Of a stretch of 64,000 nucleotides of DNA, positions 43,915-53,132 are shown piece by piece (position 1 is the first letter of the stretch; every line of letters begins with the position of its first letter). The DNA comes from Pseudoips prasinana (taxonomy: Eukaryota; Arthropoda; Insecta; Lepidoptera; Nolidae), in the NCBI GenBank assembly GCA_951640165.1, contig OX621258.1, positions 5,975,501 to 6,039,500 of the forward strand, in the 5' to 3' direction. The position numbers and the translations under genes were made by a program. The notes beneath the pieces are model-generated. The model saw nothing but the letters and a program-made list of their open reading frames with translations. It was not told where the DNA came from and made no database searches.

Positions 43915-44068
43915 ATCATCATCATCATCATATCAGCCCAAAGACGTCTACTGCTGGACAAAGGCCTCCCCCAAGGATCTCCACAATAGCCGGTCCTGCG
44001 CTGCCCGCATCCAGCGGCTTCCCGCGTCCCGCACAAGATCGTCGGTCCACCATGTAGGGGCCACGCTG
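43915..44068 (-). mobile_element. RTE-a LINE 3' fragment
   Basis: TCATCATCATCATATCAGCC, then ATCCAGCGGCTTCCCGCGTC and CAAGATCGTCGGTCCACC. It sits directly against the S4 3' end. No clear duplication. Confidence 0.75.
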
Positions 44069-44415
44069 CTGTGTATATAATATCTTAAATTATATTAATA
44101 AACTAGCTGTGTCCCGCGGTTTTACCCGCGTTCAAATTTATAAATTATCATAACTCCTCCCGCGTAAGTGATAGCGTGATAATATGTAGCCTATATGTTG
44201 ACCCGACCTCTTAGTAATATTCATACAAAATTTGAAGTAAATCCATGCAGTACTTTTTGAGTTTAGCCTGGACATACAAACAGACACACAGACAAAAATT
44301 CTAAAAACTATATTTTTGGCTTCGATAGCGATTGTAGATCACGCCCCAAGCATCCATTTAAAAAAATATTCAATGTACCGTTTTGACTTTCCTACGATTT
44401 TATTATATGTATATA

Positions 44416-46007
44416 CACACATCAACACAATCTAGGGATATTGAACATTTCATTGATTATCTAGAAAACTATAAACATTTTGTTATGACTGTAAATGGAA
44501 GAATTAAAGATAATTTCATGGCCGATATTTAAACATTAACAACACGATGCGATTTTGTTTTTCTAATTAATAAAAGTCTTAAATTAATTAAGCCATAGAA
44601 AATTACTGAGTGAACAAAAACATTTTATTCTTATAAAATTATTCAATCGAATTAAATGAATAAAAATCTTACCAAATCTGATAATCAGTAATCGGTATTT
44701 CCTCCTCTAACATTAATCACACAGCGGCAACGATTTTCCATACTTAAAATTAAGGTGTCAATGTCTTGCTGGGGTATGCAGTCCCAAGTTCTTTTTAAAT
44801 GTTCGAAAAGTTGTTCTTCTGTTGTCAAGTTGGGCGGAAAATCCCTCAATGCTCTTCGCTGTAACATGTCCCAGGCGTGTTCAATTGGGTTTAAGTCTGG
44901 CGACTGTGGAGGCCAATCTAATACCTGAACATCGTGTTCTCGAAGGGCGGCCCTCACCAGCCGCGCTGTATGGGAAGGTGCATTGTCATGCATGAGCTGA
45001 AATTCTTGCCCCGTTAGGGCCCTGAGCGGGACAATGACACGTTCTTCTACCTCCTCACGGTATCTATGGGCAGTCATGCTGCCCTGAATCCAAATGAGTT
45101 GGGTTCGTCCGCCGATTCGTATTCCTGCCCACACCATAATTGTCCCGCCTTGGTAAGAGTGGACCTCCTGTGGATGTCGGAGACGGCTGACCCTGCCTGG
45201 AGTTCTCCAAACGCGTGTTCGTCTCGAATCTGGATGAAATCCATAGCGGGACTCATCAGTGAACAGCACCAATGACCATTGTTGATCACTCCATGTCAAA
45301 TGTTCTTGAGCCCATAAAAGTCGCCTACCGCGATTGCCACGTCGCAGCGCTGGGACTCGTAGCGGTCTGCGAGCATGAAGACCAACTTCATGCAGCCTCC
45401 TTCGCACGGTTTGGTCGCTCACCAGCAGCTGCTGACCCTCCTGGAGCCTTTGCACTAGTTGCATCGCTGTGATATTGGGTAGTCTTCTGGCGGTCATTTG
45501 GAGAAATCGATCCTGTCTCTGAGTGGTAACACGATATCTACCTGTGTGCCGTTCTGCCACATCTCCAGTAGCGCGATAACGTGACCACAGCCTGGATACC
45601 ACATTTTGGCTTGTGCCCAGAGACTCAGCAACGACGCGTTGAATAGCACCGTTTTGTAACATGCCAACTGCCCGTAACATTTCATCTCGACTCAAATGAT
45701 GGCGTGGCATGACGCTAAAAAGCTTACACAACCAATTGAGAAAAGAAAATAAAACAATTTATCAGGTTTTCTTCAATTAACACGCAAAAAAAATTTTAAT
45801 GCAACTTCTTGAAATTAGATACAACTCAAGATTGCGCTGTGCTTTGCGTGTTTTCATTTGTTTCTCATTTTAATTTTTAAATTTTGAATAAAGAATAGAC
45901 AAGGTTTAAATCTGTAAATAAACTTTTTAAGGAAACTAAATAGGTTTTAAACAATAAAGCCATGTTTGATTTCAAAATAACGTATCCCTAGACTTTGTTG
46001 ATGTGTG
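44416..46007 (-). mobile_element. Tc1-like transposon, copy 2, complete
   Basis: 1592 bp, flanked by TA (44414-44415 and 46008-46009). Ends and untranslated regions match copy 1 in every stretch I compared. Oriented opposite to copy 1, about 40 kb away. Confidence 0.93.
44685..45710 (-). CDS. Tc1-family transposase (DD34E), copy 2
   Basis: 341-aa transposase starting at the ATG at 45710; the open frame extends to a TTG at 45731. Same domains as copy 1: N-terminal helix-turn-helix region, then D152, D242 and E277 with 34-residue D-E spacing. The only residue difference that I see is Glu at 222 instead of Val (GTA to GAA, one base), outside the catalytic triad. Open and normal in length, so it could be active. 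Which residue is ancestral cannot be said from two copies. Confidence 0.93.
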   Translation of the reverse strand: MPRHHLSRDEMLRAVGMLQNGAIQRVVAESLGTSQNVVSRLWSRYRATGDVAERHTGRYRVTTQRQDRFLQMTARRLPNITAMQLVQRLQEGQQLLVSDQTVRRRLHEVGLHARRPLRVPALRRGNRGRRLLWAQEHLTWSDQQWSLVLFTDESRYGFHPDSRRTRVWRTPGRVSRLRHPQEVHSYQGGTIMVWAGIRIGGRTQLIWIQGSMTAHRYREEVEERVIVPLRALTGQEFQLMHDNAPSHTARLVRAALREHDVQVLDWPPQSPDLNPIEHAWDMLQRRALRDFPPNLTTEEQLFEHLKRTWDCIPQQDIDTLILSMENRCRCVINVRGGNTDY

Positions 46008-46069
46008 TATATGTATAGATTATTATTATTATTAATTATTATATTAACACATCTCCCTAATACCTTAGG

Positions 46070-46280
46070 AGAATCGTGGTTCGAACCATTTATGGAGAAA
46101 TCTCTGTGTGATGAGCACGATTATTAGTTCTGTGTCTAGGTGTAATTTATCAAAATAATAATATATATAATAAAATACATAGGTAAGTATGTTAATCAGT
46201 TGTCTGGTTACCATAGTACAGGCCCTGCCTAGTTATAAGTCCACAGCTGGACAAAAGCCTCTCCAAAAGATCTCTATATT
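46070..46280 (+). repeat. S3 SINE plus SR fragment, first of a pair
   Basis: GATGAGCACGATTATTAGTT and GTTAATCAGTTGTCTGGTTA (S3), then CAGCTGGACAAAAGCCTCTC and AAAGATCTCTATATTGG (SR, antisense). The same two-part block recurs at 46665-46835. Confidence 0.6.
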
Positions 46281-46649
46281 GGTATCTTGATCCTATTTCA
46301 GATCCCAGTGACATTCAAACTTCTCATTCGGAACCATCGCAAGTCCCGGATCCACCACAAAATCCCTCAAGTGATAGAGCTCTTCGTCAAAAGCCAAGGG
46401 TTGACTATAAGCCATTTTTGTACACATAGTTTTGTTATTTGTCACCACAGTATTATAATATTATGTTCTCCTATATTTAAAATGTGATGTTATGTTTAGT
46501 TATTTCTATATTTGTTAACTAGAGGGAGGAATGTAAAGTATATATATACTGGCTGTTTGGCTGAATGACATGGGACCTTTGCCTGTACATGATTGACATG
46601 AATAAACGTCAGTGCGATAATGTCCGCTCGCCGTTTTATTTGTATTCCA
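46281..46649 (+). mobile_element. LTR-retrotransposon 3' remnant (ORF end, PPT, LTR)
   Basis: A Pro/Ser-rich open segment ends RQKPRVDYKPFLYT then a stop at about 46428. A purine tract AGAGGGAGGAA (46521-46531) is followed by a TG-starting block that has AATAAA at about 46600 and ends CA near 46649. That layout resembles the polyprotein C-terminus, polypurine tract and short 3' LTR of a Ty3/Gypsy- or Pao-like element. The rest is absent; the LTR boundaries are inferred. Confidence 0.45.
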
Positions 46650-46664
46650 AATAAATAATAATCT

Positions 46665-47010
46665 ATAATATGTATGTATATAAAAATACATAGGTAAGTT
46701 TGTTAATCAGTTGTCTGGTTCTAATAGTACAGGCTCTGCCTAGTTTGGGATCAGATTTGTCCCAGATATTTATTGTTTTAAGCATTAAGTCGACAGCTAG
46801 ACAAAAGCCTCCCCAAAAGATCTTCATATTGGAATTGTAGTGAAGAACATGGAGGGACATGCCATAATCGCTACGTTTGGCAGACGGGTTAGCGATCACA
46901 ATATGATGGTCATAGTACACAGGGGGACGCTACTGCTTGTTCTCTGGTAGATATTTCCTCGGGACGACTTCTATGCCCCCCACAGGACAACATCGGGTGG
47001 TGATATTAAC
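46665..47010 (-). repeat. S3/SR block, second of a pair, with longer SR
   Basis: 46665-46770 is S3 3' sequence (plus strand). 46788-47010 is antisense SR to GGACGACTTCTATGCCCCCC. The shared S3-SR junction with 46070-46280 suggests a local duplication. Confidence 0.55.
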
Positions 47011-47249
47011 ACAAGGTTTAAATAACAATTTTGTTGAAGGTCATACCCAAGATACTCATAATAATAGATTATTATTTAATCAATAAATATACTCATTCAT
47101 AAATTAACATTTAATTTATATGCTAAATATATAAATATTTATTATAATACCTTCGATTACCTACGTAAATATTTAATAGTTATTCGAAACATGTTTTTTA
47201 ATTAAATTTAGACGCTCTGCTTTTTAGGTTATTTAGAAGGGATTAATCC

Positions 47250-47350
47250 CACCATTCTAAGTCCTGTAACCCCGGATCCACAGTGGCACACAATGAAATG
47301 ACACTGAGAGGTGAGACCCAGGCATGTCCCGGGGAATCGGTATAACTTCA
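47250..47350 (-). repeat. Rep-F tip
   Basis: CACAGTGGCACACAATGAAA and GTGAGACCCAGGCATGTCCC resemble Rep-F outer sequence near 22640-22670 and 22990-23030. Confidence 0.4.
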
Positions 47351-47404
47351 GAGTGACAGTAACACTAGGTTAAAAACCAAGTACCTGATCAATAAAAAAA
47401 AAAA

Positions 47405-47500
47405 AAACACCATCATGAGGGTGAGTGAATAGATAGTGCACCTGTGCCCTTTGCGCTCACACATGTGCTCTATAACATGTCTTGTCGCTTTGTTTATATT
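47405..47500 (+). repeat. S4 SINE fragment
   Basis: TCATGAGGGTGAGTGAATAG and TGCGCTCACACATGTGCTCT, diverged S4 body. Confidence 0.4.
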
Positions 47501-47642
47501 TCTACCTTGACCATAATATTTTGCAATCACTGAACTAACGACATTCCAACTGAATTTCAGATAATATATCGTTGCGACATTATTTTAATGGGGGACTTTG
47601 ACTATACAAGTTGGATAAGAATCATTAGAATTTATCACGTGG

Positions 47643-47922
47643 TATATATGTTGCCTGTGTGGCTGACGGCCAAGACTATCATCACCCCATCTGATCCCGT
47701 GGGGGGAGTAGAAGTCGTCCCGAAGGAATATATACAGGAGAACGGGCAGCAGCGTTCTCCTAAGTACTATGACTATCTTACTGCGATCGCGAACCCGCCT
47801 GCCAAGCGTGGTGATTATGGCATATCCCCCCAAATTATGAACACGACTCCATTGTGGAGATCTTTTGGGGAGGCCTATGTCCAACAGTGGACGTCATTAG
47901 CCTGGCATGATGACGGTATATA
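47643..47922 (+). mobile_element. SR short retroelement with RTE-a-like 3' end
   Basis: CACCCCATCTGATCCCGTGG and ACTGCGATCGCGAACCCGCC (SR), then GGAGATCTTTTGGGGAGGCC and CCAACAGTGGACGTCATTAG, close to the RTE-a LINE end. A 148-codon open frame covers it but is compositional. Confidence 0.7.
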
Positions 47923-48067
47923 TAGCACTTATTATTTTCTCGAAGTTAACCTTGTTTCAAGGGCATTGTATATGCTGAATGTGTGCAAACAAAACCCATT
48001 TCATTTTTCTACCAAAATTGACAACAGTCATTAATAATGTAATTTAATAGAAAATTTGCGGAATACA

Positions 48068-48117
48068 TTTACACGACGTTTTGTACTGGTATTGCCAGTA
48101 CGAAGCGTCGTGTAAAA
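48068..48117. repeat. 50-bp hairpin
   Basis: TTTACACGACG...GTACTGG pairs with CCAGTAC...CGTCGTGTAAA, with a small internal mismatch and a TATTG loop. Not a known terminator context. Confidence 0.6.
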
Positions 48118-48654
48118 GTTTTCCAAAACTGTAAAGAGTAACCTTTTATAACCCTCTATGCATTTTTACCTGCATAATTTTTATAAAACAGATGTGTAAA
48201 CTACTTTCCAAATTAATCAAGATATAATCAGATATCACGGTAATCAGATACAAACCGTTGGAAACGATTACAACCTACATTATAAAAGATACAATCATGA
48301 TTACAGTATTTTTAAGTACATAATTATGCATGAATTCAAGATGACATACATTTAAGATCTCATCATTATACCAAGGATTTGAGGCTTATTAGGCACAATA
48401 AAGAATTGAAATATTGAAATTTATTTAGCACTTGGGTATTAAGATACTCTAGTACATACCAATTTAAAAGCTTCATTTAAAAAAACTAGTTTAAAGCCGA
48501 TCTCGCAGTCCGACCGTGCGGTCTGTTATACTATTTATTTATAATGTTTTTAACGCGCCGAGCACGTGTACGTGCACGTGACCGATAGGTTACGTCGACA
48601 GAAACACTAAAAGAAAAATAGTATGAAAACTAGTTGTCACATTTCAGAACCGAA
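48118..48654. other. No recognisable gene
   Basis: AT-rich. Contains GCACGTGTACGTGCACGTGA near 48560-48580, two E-box CACGTG motifs in a palindrome, with no gene beside it. Confidence 0.45.
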
Positions 48655-48820
48655 CCAGTTTAAAGCCAACGATCACACAAGGGAAATAAATCCCTGCATG
48701 GATTTTATAGACACGTTATTCACCGATCCAACGCACATCCACACTCGAATAACAATTACTTATGGGTCACACAAACAGTAGTCCTGAGCGGAAATTTTGC
48801 TCGCAAAACGTAAAAGCTAA
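48655..48820 (-). repeat. S5 SINE fragment, diverged
   Basis: CACAAGGGAAATAAATCCCT and TTATGGGTCACACAAACAGT follow the S5 order on the minus strand. Confidence 0.45.
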
Positions 48821-49304
48821 GGAAGTGCGTACAGTCAAATAAATATTGTAACGAGGAACATATTAGAAAAGTATTACAAACATGTTCCTTCTATACTTAT
48901 AATATTATTGTATATTTTGATTATTATAAGTATTGTATACTACAATAGGTTATATAATCTGTGATATCGATTACATATCCGTATTCATATAATCCAAGAT
49001 AATGCACCAATCAAAGCGATTCCGTTCATCCACGACTCATTGACCGTAAATCGAATGATTGATCGATGAATGCATTCAATTTGATCGTGTATTGTTTACG
49101 CTGTAATTTTGTCATTCGGTCTTTGTGTACGGTAATGAAATTACGTTCATGAATTTTTATGAGATTTTGCAGCTGTAGTTTCTGCTTATTTTGAGATTTC
49201 ATGTTTTGCTTCAAGAGTAAATAAGCTCCATTTTCTCTTCTTCTTTGATTACCTACCTATTCCACAACTTTTAACATGTTTTAAAAGAAGAATAATATCG
49301 TAAT

Positions 49305-49530
49305 TTTTTGAAGTTATACTTCTTTTGGCGCGATGGAGAATAATTATGAGAGTGAATTTTTAAGATGCGCGCGCACACCGACACCAACAAATTTAACAGA
49401 ATGAAATTAGTTCTAGGTGGTATGAGAGTGAATTTTTACGATGGGCGCGCATCGTAAAAATAACAGCATGACGTTAGTTCTAGGTGGTATGAAAATTTGA
49501 TAACTATGTTCAAGTTGTATATTAAGAAGT
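49305..49530. repeat. Interspersed repeat with internal ~75-bp duplication
   Basis: TATGAGAGTGAATTTTTA and TTAGTTCTAGGTGGTATGA occur twice, about 75 bp apart. The block is bounded by GAAGTTATACTTCT and AGAAGTATAACTTCT, each near-palindromic. Confidence 0.55.
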
Positions 49531-49914
49531 ATAACTTCTAACGCGTGTACATAAGTACACACAAGTTTTTTTTTTTATCGTTATATTGTATTTTTTACTT
49601 GTGTGTATTTTTCCGTTGTATTTGAACCGACTTTGGTCATTGTTTTTTTACTTGATGGGAAATGTTTTCGGGCCAAAAACTGCATATCAATATTACCTAC
49701 ACATAAAAATCGTTTCATAAGCCAATAAACATCAGCGGAGGTTTTTATATGGAGAGCCAAAAAAGTAGTTTAGTTTTATTTGTTCAGTTAAGTTCATTCG
49801 TTCAGTTTCATTTATTTAACATTTATCATTACAGGTATTGACCTAATGCGATAGAGTTGGGATTAAAATTAACTTAAGTTAAAAATATTACTTAATAACT
49901 ATCTTGGAACAACT

Positions 49915-50540
49915 AACACACTGCCATCTGAACCAAACTAGGCAGAGCCTGTACAAGTTAAGACTGATGAACATACTTAGCTATACATATATCATATCAG
50001 CCGAAAGACGTCCTCTGTTGGACTAAGACCTCCCCAAGCAAGGTTACCATATCTCAGGATTTGTCCCGAGATTTCAGGATTTTAGAACTCTTCTGAGGCT
50101 TGCGGCTAGATTTTGTTGCTTAAAAACTGAATTTTTTTAATACAATACATCCGCTTCCCAGCTTAGGGCACGATGTGCAACACGTGAGCGAGATATTATA
50201 ATTTAAAAATGTCGTAATTTTATCATTTTTGATAAAACTACGAATTTTTTATATTGTAACGTAGGTACGCCAGAAAATTTTCAAACTTAAAAAAAAATAA
50301 TCAGGTCTTTATCCGAAATTGACAGTTTTTCACCTGGTAACTCAAAACCAAAGGATCTCCACAATGTCTTATGCTGCTCATATTCAGCGGCTTCCCACGA
50401 CCCCTGCAAGATCGTCGGTCCACTCTGTAGGGGGCCTGCTCACGCTACGTCTTCCGATTCGTGATTGCTACTTGAGAACCTTTCTACCCCAGCCGTCGTC
50501 AGTTCTACGAGCTCAGAAGTGAGCCAACAGGCGAATAACC
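49915..50540 (-). mobile_element. S3 fragment and RTE-a tail with a ~310-bp insertion
   Basis: 49915-49985 is antisense S3. RTE-a tail sequence TCAGCCGAAAGACGTCCTCT (about 49990-50038) resumes at about 50350 with AGGATCTCCACAATGTC and continues to GCCAACAGGCGA. The block between, starting CAAGGTTACCATATCTCAGG, looks like a truncated DNA element, but I find no matching right end. Confidence 0.5.
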
Positions 50541-50551
50541 ACTATATATAC

Positions 50552-51103
50552 CTACCTAAACGCCTTTCTGAGTAACCGGCAAGTTTCAAAGAAGGCTCGA
50601 CTGGCCGTGCACGATGGAGTGTTAGTGCCAACTTTAATGTATGGAAGTGAAAGTTGGGTATGGCAGAAAAAGAATGAAAATAAAATAAATGCAGTGGAAA
50701 TGAGAGCGCTGAGAAGTATGTGTGGTGTGACTTTGAGAGACAGAATTCGAAATACTGATGTAAGAGAGCGTTGTGGTGTGAAAGAAGATGTAGTCCCAAA
50801 GATTGAAAAAGGAATGCTGAGATGGTTTGGCCATTTAAAGAGGATGAATGAAAGAAGATTGACCAAAGAAGTATACCTGGCCTGTGTGAATGGAACAACC
50901 GGAAGGGGAAGACCTCGTCGGACATTCTCTGACCAAATCGGAGTCGTTCTCAAGAAAGGGCAGGTCAGAAGTACCCTAAACCGGCGAGCATGTATAAAGA
51001 ATATAATGACAGTAATCGAGACAAAAGACGTGCGCAAAGATCGTGACAAATGGAAATCCGTTGTCTCTGCCTACCCCTCTGGGAAACAGGCGTGAGTCTA
51101 TGT
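50552..51103 (+). pseudogene. RTE-b LINE, reverse transcriptase C-terminal fragment
   Basis: Reads GSESWVWQKKNENKINAVEM, MCGVTLRDRIRNTDVRERCG and IEKGMLRWFGHLKRM, ending VVSAYPSGKQA then a stop. This is the post-polymerase region of an RTE-like LINE. It is open for 162 codons, but the catalytic core upstream is missing, so it is a 5'-truncated dead copy. The 3' end reads GAGTCTATGTATG. It is the longest RTE-b piece here; the copies at 15602, 19942 and 51535 are shorter tails of the same family. Confidence 0.75.
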
Positions 51104-51104
51104 A

Positions 51105-51527
51105 TGTACATACCAAGGAGACAGTCATATAATCGTGTTATAAAAGTATGAAACATTGTAAGCTGTATATAACTTAGCAATAAAGTAATCGCAGTTATCG
51201 CATTAAGAATTTGGAAGGCAACACGGAATGTGCGTGACTGATCAACATTTACATAGCCAAGCCTGTTTCCGAGAATGTAAGGCGAACTAAACTTTGGACG
51301 TGGTAAGGAAGGCAAATGAATTGTCTTTTCAGCGTTTTTGAAGTGAAAACTTCTTCATGCCCGTTGAGCACTTTTTGGGTGAACAAAAAGCGTGAAACGT
51401 CACGCTTCCCATGAGCTATATGTATAACTATTATATAGTAAATTATTTACATTGGATGTATAAACAATAGTTTCCCCTTCTATCAGCAGTCCTCAAAGAC
51501 TACCCCGCCATTTTTTTATGACAATAC
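51105..51527. other. No recognisable gene
   Basis: Nothing identified. Confidence 0.45.
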
Positions 51528-51534
51528 ATACATA

Positions 51535-51630
51535 CATAGACTCACGCCTGTTTCCCAGAGGGGTAGGCAGAGACAACGGATTTCCATTTGTCACGATCTT
51601 TGCATACTTCTTTTGCCTCGATTACTGGCA
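51535..51630 (-). mobile_element. RTE-b tail with 7-bp duplication
   Basis: TACATACATACATAGACTCA (tail, antisense), GTTTCCCAGAGGGGTAGGCA, ending at TTACTGGCA. ATGACAA at 51528-51534 and 51631-51637. Confidence 0.75.
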
Positions 51631-51637
51631 ATGACAA

Positions 51638-52095
51638 CAAATAAACAACAAAAAAACAATTCCTCCGATTGCATGCATATATACCAACTTGACTAATTTT
51701 ATTTTTATGGAATCTCAAGGAAATTCATACAAAGCCGTGAGTTTTAAATAAAAGTTATTTTGACAAGCGCAGAGAGCGGCCATTTATGTCATCAAATTCA
51801 AAATTCATTGATTCCGTTAAAATATTACATTAGTATGGGATCGTCAATTTTTTTATTTCGTGGAGAGCTTCACGTGGTAGCTACTGAGAAACACTGCCAG
51901 AAAACTCAGTAGTAATCCTTTTTTAAAACATTTATTTCTTAACATAAAATTACATGGTACTTAAATGTGTTCATTTGGAGCATCTCAATCCCAAACCATT
52001 TTGTCACTTAAATAATCAGAAGTTTTGTAGTAAGCCGTGATAAACAATTGAGCTTTTATAGTTCTTCTAAGAAAAAGGCTCTAAATACGAACGTA
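51638..52095. other. No recognisable gene
   Basis: Nothing identified. Confidence 0.45.
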
Positions 52096-52231
52096 CATAC
52101 GCCAGCACATTCAGCTACCCCAATCTGTCAAATTTCTTTTATAGAATTTCAACGTTATCACAAATGCATCTCAGTTCACTTTCAGTTGAGGAAATTTGAC
52201 AGATTGGGGTAGCTTGATATGCTGACGAATG
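52096..52231. mobile_element. MITE-J copy 5
   Basis: CATACGCCAGCACATTCAGC at left and the complement of TTGATATGCTGACGAATG at right. TA at 52094-52095 and 52232-52233. Confidence 0.8.
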
Positions 52232-52514
52232 TACATAACAAAAATGCCGCATCCAATGTTGCCCCCACGAAATCCGGCGACAATTACAAATGTAGCCACG
52301 ATAATACGCCACTAATTAATTGAATGGGTTTCTTGAACCGCCGGCGGCGAGGCGTGACTACCTTTCCAAAAACTGGCAAGTTACAAGTCTCTTGTGTACA
52401 CGCGCCTGGGATATTTTGGGTAAAATATCATTTATTGATACAGCTATATGTTCTGTCTATATGTACCTATAAGTAATTAGGTATACTTAACTATATTCTA
52501 CTATATTTCTATGA

Positions 52515-52770
52515 CGGTCACCGTAGCCTAGTTGGTAGTGCTCCTGCCTACGAAGCTGGTGATCCTGGGTTCGAATCCCGGTAAGTGCAAATATTTGTGT
52601 GATGAGCACGAATATTTGTTTCTGATTCATGGATGTTTTCTATGTATTTAAGTATTTATCTATCTATATAAGTATGTATATCGTCGCCTGATACCCATAG
52701 TACAAGCTTTGCTTAGTTTGGGGCTAGGTTGATCTGTGTGACATTGTCCCTATATATTATATTATTATTA
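52515..52770 (+). mobile_element. S2 tRNA-derived SINE
   Basis: TGACGGTCACCGTAGCCTAG, TGGGTTCGAATCCCGGTAAG and CATAGTACAAGCTTTGCTTA, ending in an ATTATTATT run. The best preserved S2 here. A short Rep-R piece follows at 52785-52835. Confidence 0.85.
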
Positions 52771-52904
52771 TTATATTACTGCTAACATGTTCTGAATATT
52801 TACAAACGCTTTTTTTAAAGACTACGTGAAATAAAACCTTTTTATTAAAAGTTATAAATGCCCCGTTTGCATAGAAAGGATTGGTCTTGATTCTTGCAAT
52901 CTTT

Positions 52905-53095
52905 TTTTCTTTATCGTATGAGCAGTGGCTGCCCTGGTGTCAGAGTTTTCAAGACATCCAGTAGGTCTCTTTCATTCATTATAGACTGTTGTATAACGTT
53001 ACCCACAGGGGCCGAGATAAACGACGGAGACGGTCAGAAATTTACACCCAGACCGCATGCCTAGGTGCATAACCTGACCGATCACCAACGAATCG
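52905..53095 (+). repeat. Rep-M copy, diverged
   Basis: TATGAGCAGTGGCTGCCCTG and GTGTCAGAGTTTTCAAGACA, then CCTGACCGATCACCAACGAA. Confidence 0.5.
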
Positions 53096-53132
53096 GTGAA
53101 ACAAAAACTGGATATAAAACCCCTTTATCACA

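Larger units (their letters stand above)
44103..46019 (-). mobile_element. Hel-1 Helitron carrying the inverted Tc1-like copy
   Basis: CTAGCTGTGTCCCGCGGTTT starts at 44103. The 5' tip (complement of TCTATACAT) lies at 46008-46019, beyond the Tc1 element. The transposon landed in the TATATGTATATG-like tip of the Helitron, giving TA on both sides. Confidence 0.82.

Noticed and set aside
47588..48034. 148-codon open frame
   Set aside because: Most of it is the SR repeat, which is open by composition in several copies in different frames.
50607..51095. 162-codon frame considered as a host gene
   Set aside because: Content and (TATG)n tail identify it as the end of an RTE-like LINE, repeated at 15602, 19942 and 51535.
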